NCBI GenBank assembly: GCA_903813345.2
Contig: CAIIXF020000002.1
Coordinates: forward strand, 20,038,455 to 20,102,454
DNA length: 64,000 bases
From: Owenia fusiformis
Taxonomy: Eukaryota; Annelida; Polychaeta; Sabellida; Oweniidae
Reading direction: 5' to 3'
The first letter of the stretch is position 1. Each line of letters opens with the position of its first letter. The position numbers and the translations under genes are program-made. Positions 38,521 through 49,966 of this stretch are shown here, one piece after another. The notes under the pieces are model-generated. The model saw only the letters and a program-made list of their open reading frames with translations. It was not told where the DNA came from and did no database searches.

Positions 38521-39200
38521 GATATTTCATTGTAAAATTGAGGAAAAGTGTTTCTTTTACTAACTAGATATTTCATTGTAGAATTGAGGAAAAGTGTTTC
38601 TTTTACTAACTCGATATTTCATTGAAGAATTGAGGAAAAGTGTTTCTTTTACTAACTCGATATTTCATTGTAGAATTGAGGAAAAGTGTTTCTTTTACTA
38701 ACTCGATATTTCATTGAAGAATTGAGGAAAAGTGTTTCTTTTACTAACTCGATATTTCATTGAAGAATTGAGGAAAAGTGTTTCTTTTACTAACTCGATA
38801 TTTCATTGAAGAATTGAGGAAAAGTGTTTCTTTTACTAACTCGATATTTCATTGAAGAATTGAGGAAAAGTGTTTCTTTTACTAACTCGATATTTCATTG
38901 AAGAATTGAGGAAAAGTGTTTCTTTTACTAACTCGATATTTCATTGAAGAATTTAGGAAAAGTGTTTCTTTTACTTACTCGATATTTCATTGTAGAATTG
39001 AGGAAAAGTGTTTCTTTTACTAACTCGATATTTCATTGAAGAATTGAGGAAAAGTGTTTCTTTTACTAACTCGATATTTCATTGAAGAATTTAGGAAAAG
39101 TGTTTCTTTTACTTAATCGATATTTCATTGTAGAATTGAGAAAAAGTGTTTCTTTTACTTTCTTGATATTTCATTGTAGAATTGAGAAAAAGGGTTTCTT
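38521..39200 (+). repeat. 46-bp minisatellite, about 14-15 copies
   Basis: gatatttcattgaagaattg and gaggaaaagtgtttctttta recur every 46 bp, highly homogeneous, alternating tgtagaa/tgaagaa variants. Confidence 0.95.
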
Positions 39201-39209
39201 AACATTTAT

Positions 39210-41830
39210 TTTCTGTCTGTCAATTTAGATTTGAGCAAATCTGTTGATTTACCGAAATGAATAACCAAATATTAATCAAAGAGAACATGGTATTAAATTG
39301 AGTGTATTAGACATTTAGTAGTTATAGACACAATATATCAATGGAGAAAATGGTTCATTTTCACTTCATTGAATTAATAGTAGTGTTTAATATTCACAAC
39401 AAACCCATACTCTTAAAGCTGCTTTTTCTCATTAATCAATGCTTGAATAGACCTTGATTGCACTATGTTCTTCCTTACAAGTCTCCCGGGTTGAAACTTT
39501 CTTGGTTCTTATTTTTTTCTTGGGTTTTCTCTGTTAAATCTTGATAAACTTGACATATATTCAGAGTTTTATGTGTATTTTGTAGTCATGGTTACATATT
39601 TGTTTACAGTATTCCTTGCTAATTCCACCCTTTGTGACTAAGTGATGCGTTTTAGAGTATGGTATATTGTTTTTTGTGCATGGGAGTTATTTGAAGGATG
39701 AGGGGGTTAGATATCCACCGGGGCAGGGAATACAAGATAAATGTCAATATGGGTGTCATTTTTCACAACAGGGGCTAAGTGAACTTTTTGTATCAATGGT
39801 TCTTCTTTCATTACTTAATTGACTTGTTTCAAGATTGACATGTTTAACCTCCTGAAAGTGTTGATATTGCTTGTAGAATTTTTATGAATTGCGTAATTCC
39901 ATGATTCAAAATACTCCTATTCCAATCAGTTTTTTAATTACAAAAGCTTACATTGATGTCACATTGAAGGAGTGTAGCCAGGAGCTGGAAAATAAGTGAG
40001 GCAATTAAATTTCAGTAGGTGAGGCAAATAGAACATGATATGTGAGGCAAATATAATATAAAAGAGTATATAATACAACTTCTAGGCATCATTTTTACAT
40101 TTTGGTAAACAGTGGCAAAATAATTTTTCCATTCTGGTAAAATGTGGCAAAATATGTTTTTTTCGTAACGATTTAGTTTTGGCGAGAATGTTTTTTTCAA
40201 TTTTAGTGAAAGTGGCAAGAATATTATTTTTTCAGTAAGATTTTTGCAGTTACATCGCCTGCTTCATTCATGGATATACCAATGTATTAAGAATTTACTT
40301 TCTCGACATGAAAAGATTTCACAATAGGTTATACTACATTCTATTAATCATGTCTGTAAGTCATTTGAATCTCCTGTGGTGTGATAACTACAATTATATC
40401 AATATCTGCTCTTGTTCAAAACATCAAAGGTCGATGTTTCTCTTGTAACATCCCTCCAGAAATTAGCAGAACAAAAACACAATAAAGAAAATAAAAATAT
40501 AGCATTAGGCCTCTATTTTATCTTACAATTTTAGAATATCAAACTGTTTTTTTACTTGTCAAGAGAAAGTTATGAAAACAGTTCTGGAATCTGCATCTTC
40601 TGTGAAATAATACCCATAGTTAAAATTGCTCAGTTATCATGCTTATTTCACTCAATTTCTCTCTAAAATTTGAATGAAGTACTTAATTTTCTTGCATTTC
40701 TAAACAATTAAGAGTCTAAGCTACAAGCCTGTTTACAGCATTTTTCAATAATTCCCCGCTTTTCCATTCTATTTTGCATTTCAAAACATGACCCCAGCAG
40801 ACATCATTCTCGGGTTCATATGAAATATGATTGATGGCATGATGATCATTAATAAAATGTAAAGCCATCTTGATGAGCTTGTAATATATGGGCTTAACCA
40901 TTCAACCGTGAAGTGATAAACTCCTGGGCAATTTCTAAAGTTCTAGAAATACTTTTCCAAAATCGTTGATATTTCTGTTAGTGCATTTTATATTTCTTTT
41001 CTATGTTTTTAGCAGTCAGAATGTATAAAGAGCAACATTTGAAAAGCAAAACTTCATAAATCCATATGAAAAACTTTATGATACCAATTGGAGGATAATG
41101 CTATTGATTTCGAGCTTATAGAAAACAATAAATGATGATCTGAAAAAAATCATTTTTTAAACAATTTCCGAAACTTTTTTGTTTATGTTTTACTGAAGTA
41201 CTAACATCTGGGTTTGTTACTTCTATAAACATGAAACACTTTAGAATATTTTTGAAATGTAAACAATTTCAATGAAATTTTTATTGATCACAGAATGAAA
41301 GCAAAATGACCATATATTTGTCTTTACTATAATATACACATGCCAAATTTCGTACGCAAATTCCTCTTAGAATTCTCAGTTTCCAGAAACAACTTCTGGA
41401 CAATAATAATAGGAAATGTCTTTACATAAAAAATGAAAACCTTAGCAATAGTTTTTTGTACATTTAATGGTTCTCCGAGCCTTACTATCAGTTTATAAGC
41501 AAATGTCATAATTCACAAGTAACATTTTGACTTGACATTTTACAGACTATTCAAAACTTGTAAAATTTGAAAATAAATTGTCCCTGCTTCTCAGAATACT
41601 ATTATTGTAATGTTCACTGCAAATGACTTCCCGTTGTCAGTGTCTTCATATAATTAGGAATGATTTTTAAAGAAAAATGTCAGAATTATGTTGTATTTTC
41701 CCTGTGGGATTACTGAAGGTGATTGCCTACATAAAGTTAAAGATATTGACTCTATTGTTGTGTTGATAATGAGACTTAGCTTTTACTCTTACTATGTTTA
41801 AATTACAATCAGAAAGCATTGGGATCGATT
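39210..41830. other. No gene seen; dispersed repeats only
   Basis: Dispersed repeat copies at 39540-39670 and 40625-40800. A run of related phrases (attttggtaaacagtggcaa, attctggtaaaatgtggcaa) at 40090-40220 is a short degenerate repeat. Confidence 0.5.
40625..40800 (+). repeat. Dispersed 'TTCCTTGCTAATTCC' family, copy
   Basis: ttgaatgaagtacttaattt, tcttgcatttctaaacaatt, then ccattctattttgcatttca; same order as the 841-985 and 4395-4580 copies. Confidence 0.65.
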
Positions 41831-41832
41831 TA

Positions 41833-42830
41833 ATCATGTCCACACGGAATACTGAATGAGTGGCCCAAAACTCATTAAAAGCTGTTGTTTTTATAAGTGC
41901 ATAATAGAGGGCACTATATCATGTGCACACGGAATACTGAATGAGTGGCCCAAAACTCATTAAAAGCTGTTGTTTTTATAAGTGCATAATAGAGGGCACT
42001 ATATCATGTGCACATGGAATACTGAATGAGTGGCCCAAAACTCATTAAAGGAATATTCCTTGCCAAACCATCTCTCTCCTCATATGGTAGCTATAACCAT
42101 ATATATGCTTGCCATGTTTTGCAAAACACGCAAAAATGTTTTGATATGGTCAAATTTGATCACTTAGAAATGTGATGCTCAATTCCAGTAAGCTGCCATC
42201 TTTTAAAATTTCACACAGGAAGTGATGTCATCGACTCTCAACTTTATATAGCATTAGGTGAGGAGCTATTAAGAATTACAAAACCAGCTAAATATTCTTT
42301 TTCAACTTTGTATCTTATTTAATCCATCTGAAAATCTCTTCTTTTATTCTAAGTTGACAAGCCCTGAAAATATTTTTGCACAGAAAGTAATGATCACTTG
42401 TCTAGAAGTGATTTTGTGCTACTTTCCTATTCTGTTATGGGCAAGGTTATAGAAGTTGAGAGTTGATGACATCACTTCCTGTAAGAAATCTTAAAAGATG
42501 GCAGCTCACTGGAAATAAGCACTAGATTTTTAAATGATCAATATTGACCATATTAAAACATTTTCCCATGTTTTGCTAAATATGGAAACTATATATATGA
42601 TTATAGCTACCATATCAAGAGAGAAAGGGTCTGGCAAGGAATATTCCTTTAAGAGCTGCTGTTTTTATAAGTGCATAATAGAGGGCACTATATCATGTGC
42701 ACATGGAATACTGAATGAGTGGCCCAAAACTCATTAAAAGCTGCTGTTTTTTAAGTGCACAATATCGGCACTATATCATTAAAAGCTGCTGTTTTTATAA
42801 GTGCACGATAGAGGGCACTCTTCAGGGAGG
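41833..42830 (+). repeat. 84-bp tandem array, interrupted by a MITE
   Basis: gaatactgaatgagtggccc and tttttataagtgcataatag recur at about 84-bp steps before 42048 and after 42649. The units resemble part of the SINE body (gagtggtccgcaac.., ataagtgcaaataa). Confidence 0.85.
42049..42648. mobile_element. 600-bp foldback MITE, copy 1
   Basis: TTAA on both sides (42045-42048, 42649-42652). Terminal repeats AGGAATATTCCTTGCCA and inverse, extending inward as imperfect arms of about 230 bp (..tatggtagctataaccata.., ..gctgccatcttttaaaattt.., ..ggaagtgatgtcatc..). No coding sequence. TTAA duplication suggests piggyBac-type mobilisation. Confidence 0.85.
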
Positions 42831-43085
42831 TGTCCTTGGGTCTATGTTCCACTGTCAGTTATTAAGAAACATTCCAACGGGGTATTACTTATCATTGAAC
42901 AATACAATAAGGAGACAATGCCTCACAAGGAACATTAAGACCCATAATCATAGTATATGTAATATCCATAAAACAGTCCCATGAACAATAGTAGTATTTT
43001 TATGCAAGTCAGTGTGAAATTCTAATTTTCAAAGTTTTCATCAAAGTTCAGCAGTGTTTGGTCTCATGATTTTACTCAGTTTTAA

Positions 43086-43685
43086 AGGGGTATTCCTTGC
43101 CAGACCATCTCTCTCCTAATATGGTAGCTATAACCATATACATACTTTGCAAGTTTATCAAAAAACAGAAAAATGTTTTGAAATGGTCAATATTGATCAC
43201 TAAAAAATGTAGTGCTCAATTCCAGTAGGCTGCCATCTTTTAAAATTTCACTCAGGAAGTGATGTCATCGACTCTCAACTTTGCATATAACATTAGGTAA
43301 GATGCTATTAGAATTACTAAACCAGCTGAATATTTTTTCAATTTGGTCTATGATTAAAATCCTTTTGATGATCTCTTATTTAGTTCTAAGTTGACAACTC
43401 CTGAACATATTTTTACACAGAAGATAAGGGCTTCTTGTTTAGAAGTGATTTTATACTTCTTTCCTATACTGTAATAGACAAGGTTAGAACAGGTGAGAGT
43501 CGATGACATCACTTCCTGAAAGAAATCTGAAAAGATGGCAGCTTACTGGGAATGAGTACTACATTTTTAAATGATCAATATTGACCATATGAAGACATTT
43601 CCCCGTGTTTTGCTAAATATGTAAAGTATATATGTGATTGTAGCTACCATATCAGGAGAGAAATAGTCTGGCAAGGAATGTTCCT
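43086..43685. mobile_element. 600-bp foldback MITE, copy 2
   Basis: Same arms and exactly the same length as 42049-42648, with TTAA at 43082-43085 and 43686-43689. Terminal repeat AGGGGTATTCCTTGCCAGAC and an inverse ending GGCAAGGAATGTTCCT. Confidence 0.85.
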
Positions 43686-44630
43686 TTAAAGGAATTTTCA
43701 TGCATTTAGCTGCAGAACTGTTTTCAAAGGGGTACAACGCCCATTTGCTGAATATAAAATAAGTCTTAAATATTAAAAAGTTTATTGCATAAATCGTAAA
43801 ATTTCATCACCCTCATAATCAAACAAGACCTTGTGAAATTGGTTATATAATCTCAAATCGAATCCCATCCTGTCCTTTAGAGGTCCTTTGTTTTAGAAAT
43901 GAGGTATTGATTTCAAAAAAGTTGATTGGTTCATTTCAAGGCTGATTTGTATGCAATGTGAAGATGTGTTTTATGTTACGCCATTAGGGGAATGAGACCC
44001 TATTCAACATTAGAGATATGGCATCATTTACCCAAATAAGTGATTGGAATTCATAGACTACACTATGCTTTAATAGATGAAAAGAGCTTAGTATTTTTTT
44101 TCAAGGATAGGTATTCTGGCATACAGGATGGTTGGAGATCTCGTTGCTTCAATACTGGATAGAACGAGATCTTGCTGCCACGTATGGCAATAGGCCCTGC
44201 AGCTCTTAACCAATCAGATTTGAGTATTTTAATGAGGTGCATAATAACATGAAATATGCAGAGGTACTTACATCAACTAAATTTAAAAAAAAATCAAAAT
44301 CCAATCAAATTCGGAAGTGAATGAGTCACACAGGCCTACATGAATTCTTGTTCACGTTACATAATGACTCCAGGAATAGTTGATACAATTGAATAGATGG
44401 ACCATAAACATCTGATGCATTCAGGCCACTAATGAAACAAGGTATTCATTCATATTCAGATGATGCCAATGTCAGATGTAACAATGCTGAAAACAAATTA
44501 GCCAACACCTTTTAATTATGGGTTTCCAAGAGAAGTCATATTTCATCAAGAAATCTCGCGTTTAGAATTAGATAAGATGGGGAAACCATAATGCTCTTTG
44601 ATAAGCAAATGTAAGAGGAACAAATCTAAC

Positions 44631-44810
44631 CTTGTATTTGTGAATGCAACTAATGCCTGTCGGCTACCGGATTAACCTACTCTTTTACGACCAACTCATT
44701 TAAATATGAATGGAATAGTGGCCGGTACTATTTATATTTAAATAACTTTGTCATAAAATAGTACTTTAATCCGGTAGCCTTCAGGTGTTAGTTGCATTCG
44801 CGAATACAAG
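44631..44810. mobile_element. 180-bp foldback MITE
   Basis: Almost wholly palindromic: cttgtatttgtgaatgcaac and ggctaccggattaa on the left match the inverse gttgcattcgcgaatacaag and ttaatccggtagcc on the right. Confidence 0.8.
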
Positions 44811-44886
44811 CTATGTAGGTTTGTTGTTTGCTATGTAATATACTGACATCATGTTATTATGAATTACACAATTTTATATAATAATA

Positions 44887-45842
44887 CTTTTTGGCTCACA
44901 CAGTGAGCCTATGGGATCGACCAGGCGTCCGTCCGTCCGTCCGTCCGTTGGTCCGTCCGTCAACATTGGCCGCACAAATTAAAACTGCTATTCGGATTGA
45001 GTCATATCCACATTCATTTTATGCATATCCATAATGCCTATTTGACCTATCATCGCCATTTCCCAAGTTCGCCCGGTTTCCGAGAAATTGCGGATTTTGA
45101 CGTCAAAAAGTCAAATTTTCTGTAAATACTAGACACTTTGTTGAAGTAGAACTTTCAAATAACTTTTAGTAGTTGGTGTATATGCAACTTATGTCCTCTG
45201 AAGATTTCAAAGCTCTTGGAAGAACAGTTTTTGGTGTTTACTCTATAAAATTTGAAAAAAAGTAGGACTTAGTCATTTTTAGGAAACTTTCTCATGTATA
45301 AAGTTTGTGATTGACAAGATTCTTAAAGTTTGCCTTATACTTGATCATTTCCTGCAATAAATTACATCATTAATAGATTTAAGCATTCCCTACATATTTC
45401 TCAATATACGTCAGCATCAAATTTTTACCGTTTTTGAGATATTTGACGTCAAAAAACAGTAAAAATAAGTTATTTTTCAACTTGCTTCAATTTGACCAAT
45501 TTTCTTTTTGAAAATCATCTACAAGTTGCCAGGAGTTCAAATCTGACATTAGTTTTAGGATTTGACCTTCAGTGACCTTCGAAAGGTCAAAAAAGTTGAT
45601 TTTTCAAATTGATTTTTGGATGTAAATTTTGGTCAGCTTAATCACAAAAGACCTTACTGAGCTCTGAATAAGTAAAATTTTCAAGGTCAAAGCTAGGTCA
45701 TCAAACTAGGTCACACAACTATGCTATCTAAGTTTCTCAAAGTTCGAGACTACAAATCCAAATCAATATTTTTGTTTGAAAGTCAGGATATAAATTCCTC
45801 TGAAGGTTCCAAACTGTGTGAGCATAGGACCGTGGGTCCTTC
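44887..45842 (+). mobile_element. GGCTCACAC-ended element
   Basis: Left end tttttggctcacacagtgag with palindrome GGCTCAC-acaGTGAGCC, then catgggatcgaccagg-like sequence and GTCC repeats (44926-44962). Right end aactgtgtgagcataggacc then gtgggtcct; CTGTGTGAGC is the inverse of GCTCACACAG. The interior 45474-45605 matches the 136-bp monomer of the GTCACCACC element once. Non-coding. Confidence 0.8.
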
Positions 45843-45853
45843 ATTGCCAATAG

Positions 45854-46188
45854 TCCACCTGTGTAGCTCAGTGGTAGTACAGGTACCTCTTACGCAATAG
45901 GCCCCGGATTCGATCCCCGGTTCAGGCAAGACTAAATTTGCTTGTTTGCGTGAAGTACTTCAGGGTGTTTGACTGAGTGGTCCGCAACTAGTACAAAAGG
46001 CTGTGGTGTGTACTTGTATGTCTATGTATAAGTGCAAATAAAAGAACACAGGGCTCCTTCAAGGAGTGGTTTCTGGGTCTATCTTTCATGTTAATTACGT
46101 AAATTACGACCGTATATACTGTATACGGGACATACCCAAGAGATATTGCTCACCTTCATTAGTAAACAAAATACAATACAATACAATG
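45854..46188 (+). mobile_element. tRNA-headed SINE, full length
   Basis: The head has an A-box-like TAGCTCAGTGGTAGTAC and a B-box-like GGATTCGATCCCCGG in tRNA spacing. The acceptor halves pair poorly (about 4 of 7), so it is a tRNA-derived head and not a working tRNA; Ala, Val or Arg are the closest patterns. The body includes gaccgtatatactgtatacg, and the tail is (aatac)n. CAATAG occurs at both ends (45848-45853, 46189-46194) as a probable 6-bp duplication. It sits 11 bp after the GGCTCACAC element. Confidence 0.75.
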
Positions 46189-46421
46189 CAATAGGGCTAT
46201 AAAAACCAAGTTCATGACATTAAAGTGTGAAATGTTAGCCCAATGAGAAACATTATTCATTTGTTTCATAAAAGTTAATCGTTCTTTATGATGGCATATT
46301 GTTTTTTTAATATGCATTTTTTTCTTAAATCTTGAATACTGTGAAACCTGTATATCAAACACTTTTCTAATCTAGGACCAGTCAAATGTGTTCTGATCAC
46401 CAGGTATTTACATTTCAAGGT

Positions 46422-47273
46422 TTTTATGTCACTATACCAAAAGTGATGATATTATACAAATAGTGACTGCCATTGAGGGCAATAGTGTAAATTATTTCCC
46501 CGAGGGAATATCCTCTACAATGTACTATTCCCGAAGCCGCAGGCTGAGGGAATAGTACATTGTAGAGGATATTCCCAAGGGGAAATCATTTACACTATTG
46601 CTCGAAATTAGGCAGTCACTATTTGTTTTATTATATACCCTATACTGACTCTTGTCCCGTTTCCTCTGCGAAGGCCAAAAAAGCTTAGAAAGCCCCCTCC
46701 CCGGGTCCATTGTTAGCATTATAAGCTGTGACGTCATCAGATGCTCAACAGAAATTTTTGCCTTTGAGACTCTCACTTGACAAATTCAATCGCGTTTAAC
46801 ACGCGGAATAGATTATCATAACACTTGAAATTACACAGACGTATTGAGCTTAGGGAACTTTATACACGTTGCTTATATTGTATCGTTCACGCACGTCTGT
46901 CATGGTGAACGGAGTTGATTTGTGTTTGTGCTCATCCTCCATTTTTCTGTTTTTCGTCTGCGCAGTGATGATGCGCAGACGTTTCCAAGGGTAATAGAAC
47001 TTGCAATTGTGACGTCAGCGGGCAATAGTTCAAATGTATATTCCCGCTGACGTCACATTTGAGGGAATATAACTTTCCGAGGGAAATAGTAAATCTATTT
47101 CGGAACACGTGACTAGGTATTGACCAATCAGGATTAGTGTTACATATTGGGTATATAATAAATTGTTATAGTCTCAAACTTTTTGTGGACGGTGTTGGGC
47201 AGTTGGTGTTTGGCATTTGGTGTTTGGTATGTGTAACAAATGGCAGGTAGCAACTCATGTTAATGTCTTGTTT
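46422..47273 (+). mobile_element. GTCACCACC element copy split by a 0.7-kb insertion
   Basis: The left part tttttatgtcactatacc runs to about 46455. The element resumes at about 47161 with ttgttatagtctcaaact and ends caactcatgttaatgtcttg. The break lies within the conserved ATATTGTTATAGTCTC segment. Confidence 0.75.
46451..47160. mobile_element. Foldback insertion with 13-bp terminal repeats
   Basis: 46455-46632 forms an imperfect hairpin (caaatagtgactgcc.. to ..ggcagtcactatttg, arms about 75 bp). 46627-47160 is bounded by TTATTATATACCC and its reverse complement GGGTATATAATAA. An inner palindrome cgctgacgtcac/gtgacgtcagcg lies near 47008-47055. It is inserted inside a GTCACCACC element, with ATT as a possible short duplication. 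No coding sequence; the class is unclear. Confidence 0.6.
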
Positions 47274-47359
47274 ATGATATATGGGAGTCAATGGGGCTGG
47301 GAAAAGTGTATGGATTAAAGAGATGTTTGAATATACAGGTTTCGCTGTATTTACTACAG

Positions 47360-48740
47360 TATACAAAGTTGTACATAATCCATAAAGAAAAATATAATGG
47401 AGACACTGAATAAATAAAGCGCCTCACAGACCAATGTATTAGCTAATGAATAAATGATGTCCAACAATGGAGTTGTCTACCCTGTGTCTCAGTTATCCCT
47501 TTGTAGTAATCTACCTTCTGGGAAAATCTCATGGTAGACACATTTTCCATTGCAAAATAGAGTGAAAAATGGTACAATAAGCAAGGAATAAATGCAATAT
47601 ACATGAAGGTAATACTTTCAATTGTAAAGGGGTGTAAAAAAATCAGTCATTTTAATTCAAGTTATTGAAGAAAATGAAGAAATTCTATAAAACTGAGAGA
47701 GGGATTGAGGATATTCACGCTGTATTCCAAAACTCGTTAACTTCATACCTATCGTAAAATAATGATTTTATGTCTATTTTTTCTGCAATGATTCTGCAAT
47801 AAACCAATCGTAAGCTTAAAGCACACAATAGTGAAAATGATCGGCGCCAAAATGACAATACAAGACCGAATGACGGATGGATCAGTTTTCTATAAAAACA
47901 GCCTGCCAACAAAATTCCACGGGAATCATGTTTTTAAATTATGAATAATACGGAAAAATGGGACAAGCGAGGAAAAAATAAAAAGGTATGAAATTAGCAT
48001 ACTATGAATTGTACACTAATATAAAAAAATCACATAGCTGCATAAAATCTAAATAGACTTAACCAGATTTGAAAATGACTTCGATATTCTAAACATGGGA
48101 AATCTTACAAAGCAAGAGATATTTACCTTGGTAATACCCCAAGAAAATATCATATTAAGTTTACAATTCAGAGAGATGTAACAGTGTAGACTATATTTTA
48201 ATCCAAAAATTGCGGAACTAAATTTTCTCCTTATGTCTGTGTTATAATAACTTGACTGACTGTTAATGATTATATGAAGTTTTCTGCAAGGATTATATCT
48301 CGTTAAGTCCCTCACTATGAAGCTTAATTAAAAGACAATGTGATTAGGAGATCTTAGGACACAATTATAATGTTCCATGTAGCGCATCAAATGATGCATT
48401 AAACTTATAGCCAGCGCAAAATTATGTCATCCAGTTTGAACAGTGATTATACTTTATAACAGTCTCAGTTGTTATTTCATGTATTAGGAAGAATGATCAA
48501 GTAATTAATAACTAATTAATTATTAATTAAGAAAGTTGAGATTTGAATTGTTTTCCTACCAGGATGTGTTGTTAGAATCTTAGTCAGTAACTATGGAAAC
48601 TCAACATGGCCATGTTCTTGAATTGTTTGGTTTGATTTGATACTTAGTTTTACAACAATATTTGTGTCTGCAATATTAATAATGTATTGTTTACAAGTAG
48701 ATTAAAGGAGCACTGCATTTCTCTATTAGACTATTTAAGA
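47360..48740. other. No gene seen
   Basis: A minus-oriented dispersed repeat at 47555-47700; otherwise unique AT-rich DNA with ORFs under 90 codons. Confidence 0.5.
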
Positions 48741-48745
48741 CTACA

Positions 48746-48960
48746 GTTGAATCTGTGTAAGTGGAACACCCTTGGGGCCACAAAAAGTGTTCCACTTGGG
48801 AGGTGTTCCACTTACAGAGTTTCGTGGGACTTTACAAACACTGTTCCACTTGGGTGGTGTTCCACTAACAGAGGTTTATTAACATAGAGAAGATAGGCCA
48901 TGGGACTTTACAAACACTGTTCCACTTGTGAGGCGTTCCACTCAGCAGGTTCTACTGTAT
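48746..48960 (+). repeat. Dispersed GGTGTTCCACTT repeat
   Basis: gtgttccacttgggaggtgt and variants four times, ending caggttctactgtatt. Relatives at 4225-4330, 9935-10085, 19125-19185, 20260-23050, 38365-38500, 47280-47350, 59075-59125 and 61975-62150 share gtgttcacattgagaggtgt and the terminal phrase acaggttttactgta. Confidence 0.75.
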
Positions 48961-49828
48961 TTAACATTTCATGAAAAGCCTTACAATTGTAATTATCTGG
49001 AATTATTATTGGATAGAACTTGATTAAGGGTCTCTGTTTTGTATTTTGTACTGTAGGGGATCAATATACAATTCCTTCAAATGCAACAATTGAATATTTT
49101 TGGCATAGGAGACAATTGAATATTTTTGGCATAGGAGAGAATATAATGGTGTCATCTTTGTATATCTTTGGATTGATGTCTGTAAATATATATATTTTTA
49201 TCATCATTGTAGTTACATAATATTCAGAAAATGTCAATTAATCCTAGATTGATATCAAATTGGCTCAATATATTTGTTCGTAATTATCACATCTCAATGT
49301 ACCTTTTTTAGAATGATTTCCCTTAGAGTAACGTCAATGTATTTTTAGAATGATGTCATTGATATCAGTGTTCTCTCAAATAATATCAGCATGTTACTAA
49401 ATGATAAAAATGTTTCTTTTGAAAATATCTGCTCGTTATCTGCGATTCTTTTCTGCTAGGCTTCCTTGATGATTGGCTGATCTCTGATCTTGTCTCAACA
49501 CCTCTCTGTATTGTGTCCCGCTGAATAGAGACTTTCAGACATATCGCGGCCACTAATGAACCAATCAAACCTCATTTCCTCTGTATCAACCGCAATAGGA
49601 ATCTTAATCCTAGTCTAATCGAACATTTCATATGATTTCATTCAGTCTTATGAGATATGAAGATAAAGAAAAATATGAATATTGTTCGTGTTATTATGAT
49701 ACTGTATGACAAGTCCAGTGAATTTCACGGTATTTTAATCACATTTTGATTTCAACATAGTGTAATATGCTGTAAGACTGGGGAGAGGCTCAGCGGGGTA
49801 TTATTGATGGAAAATACAAGTTATATTC

Positions 49829-49966
49829 ATGTCAGAAATGGTGACATATTGTTGTTGTCTCCAACATTTTTGTGGATGGTGTTTGGTGGTCGATGGTTGG
49901 TGTTTGGTGGTTGATGTCTGTAACAAATGGTAGGTGGTGACATTTTGCATGTCAATGCCTTGTTTA
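49829..49966 (+). mobile_element. GTCACCACC element, short copy
   Basis: Left catgtcagaaatggtgacat; middle (ggttggtgtttggtgg); right taggtggtgacattttgcat plus gtcaatgccttgtt. Confidence 0.7.

Noticed and set aside
36714-39200. CRISPR-like array
   Set aside because: Whole units are repeated without variable spacers; these are minisatellites in a eukaryotic genome.
45854-45930. Functional tRNA gene
   Set aside because: A and B boxes are present but the acceptor stem pairs poorly, and it is followed by a SINE body, tail and flanking repeat.
46525-46776. 83-codon minus ORF
   Set aside because: Lies across the hairpin and TIR part of a mobile element.
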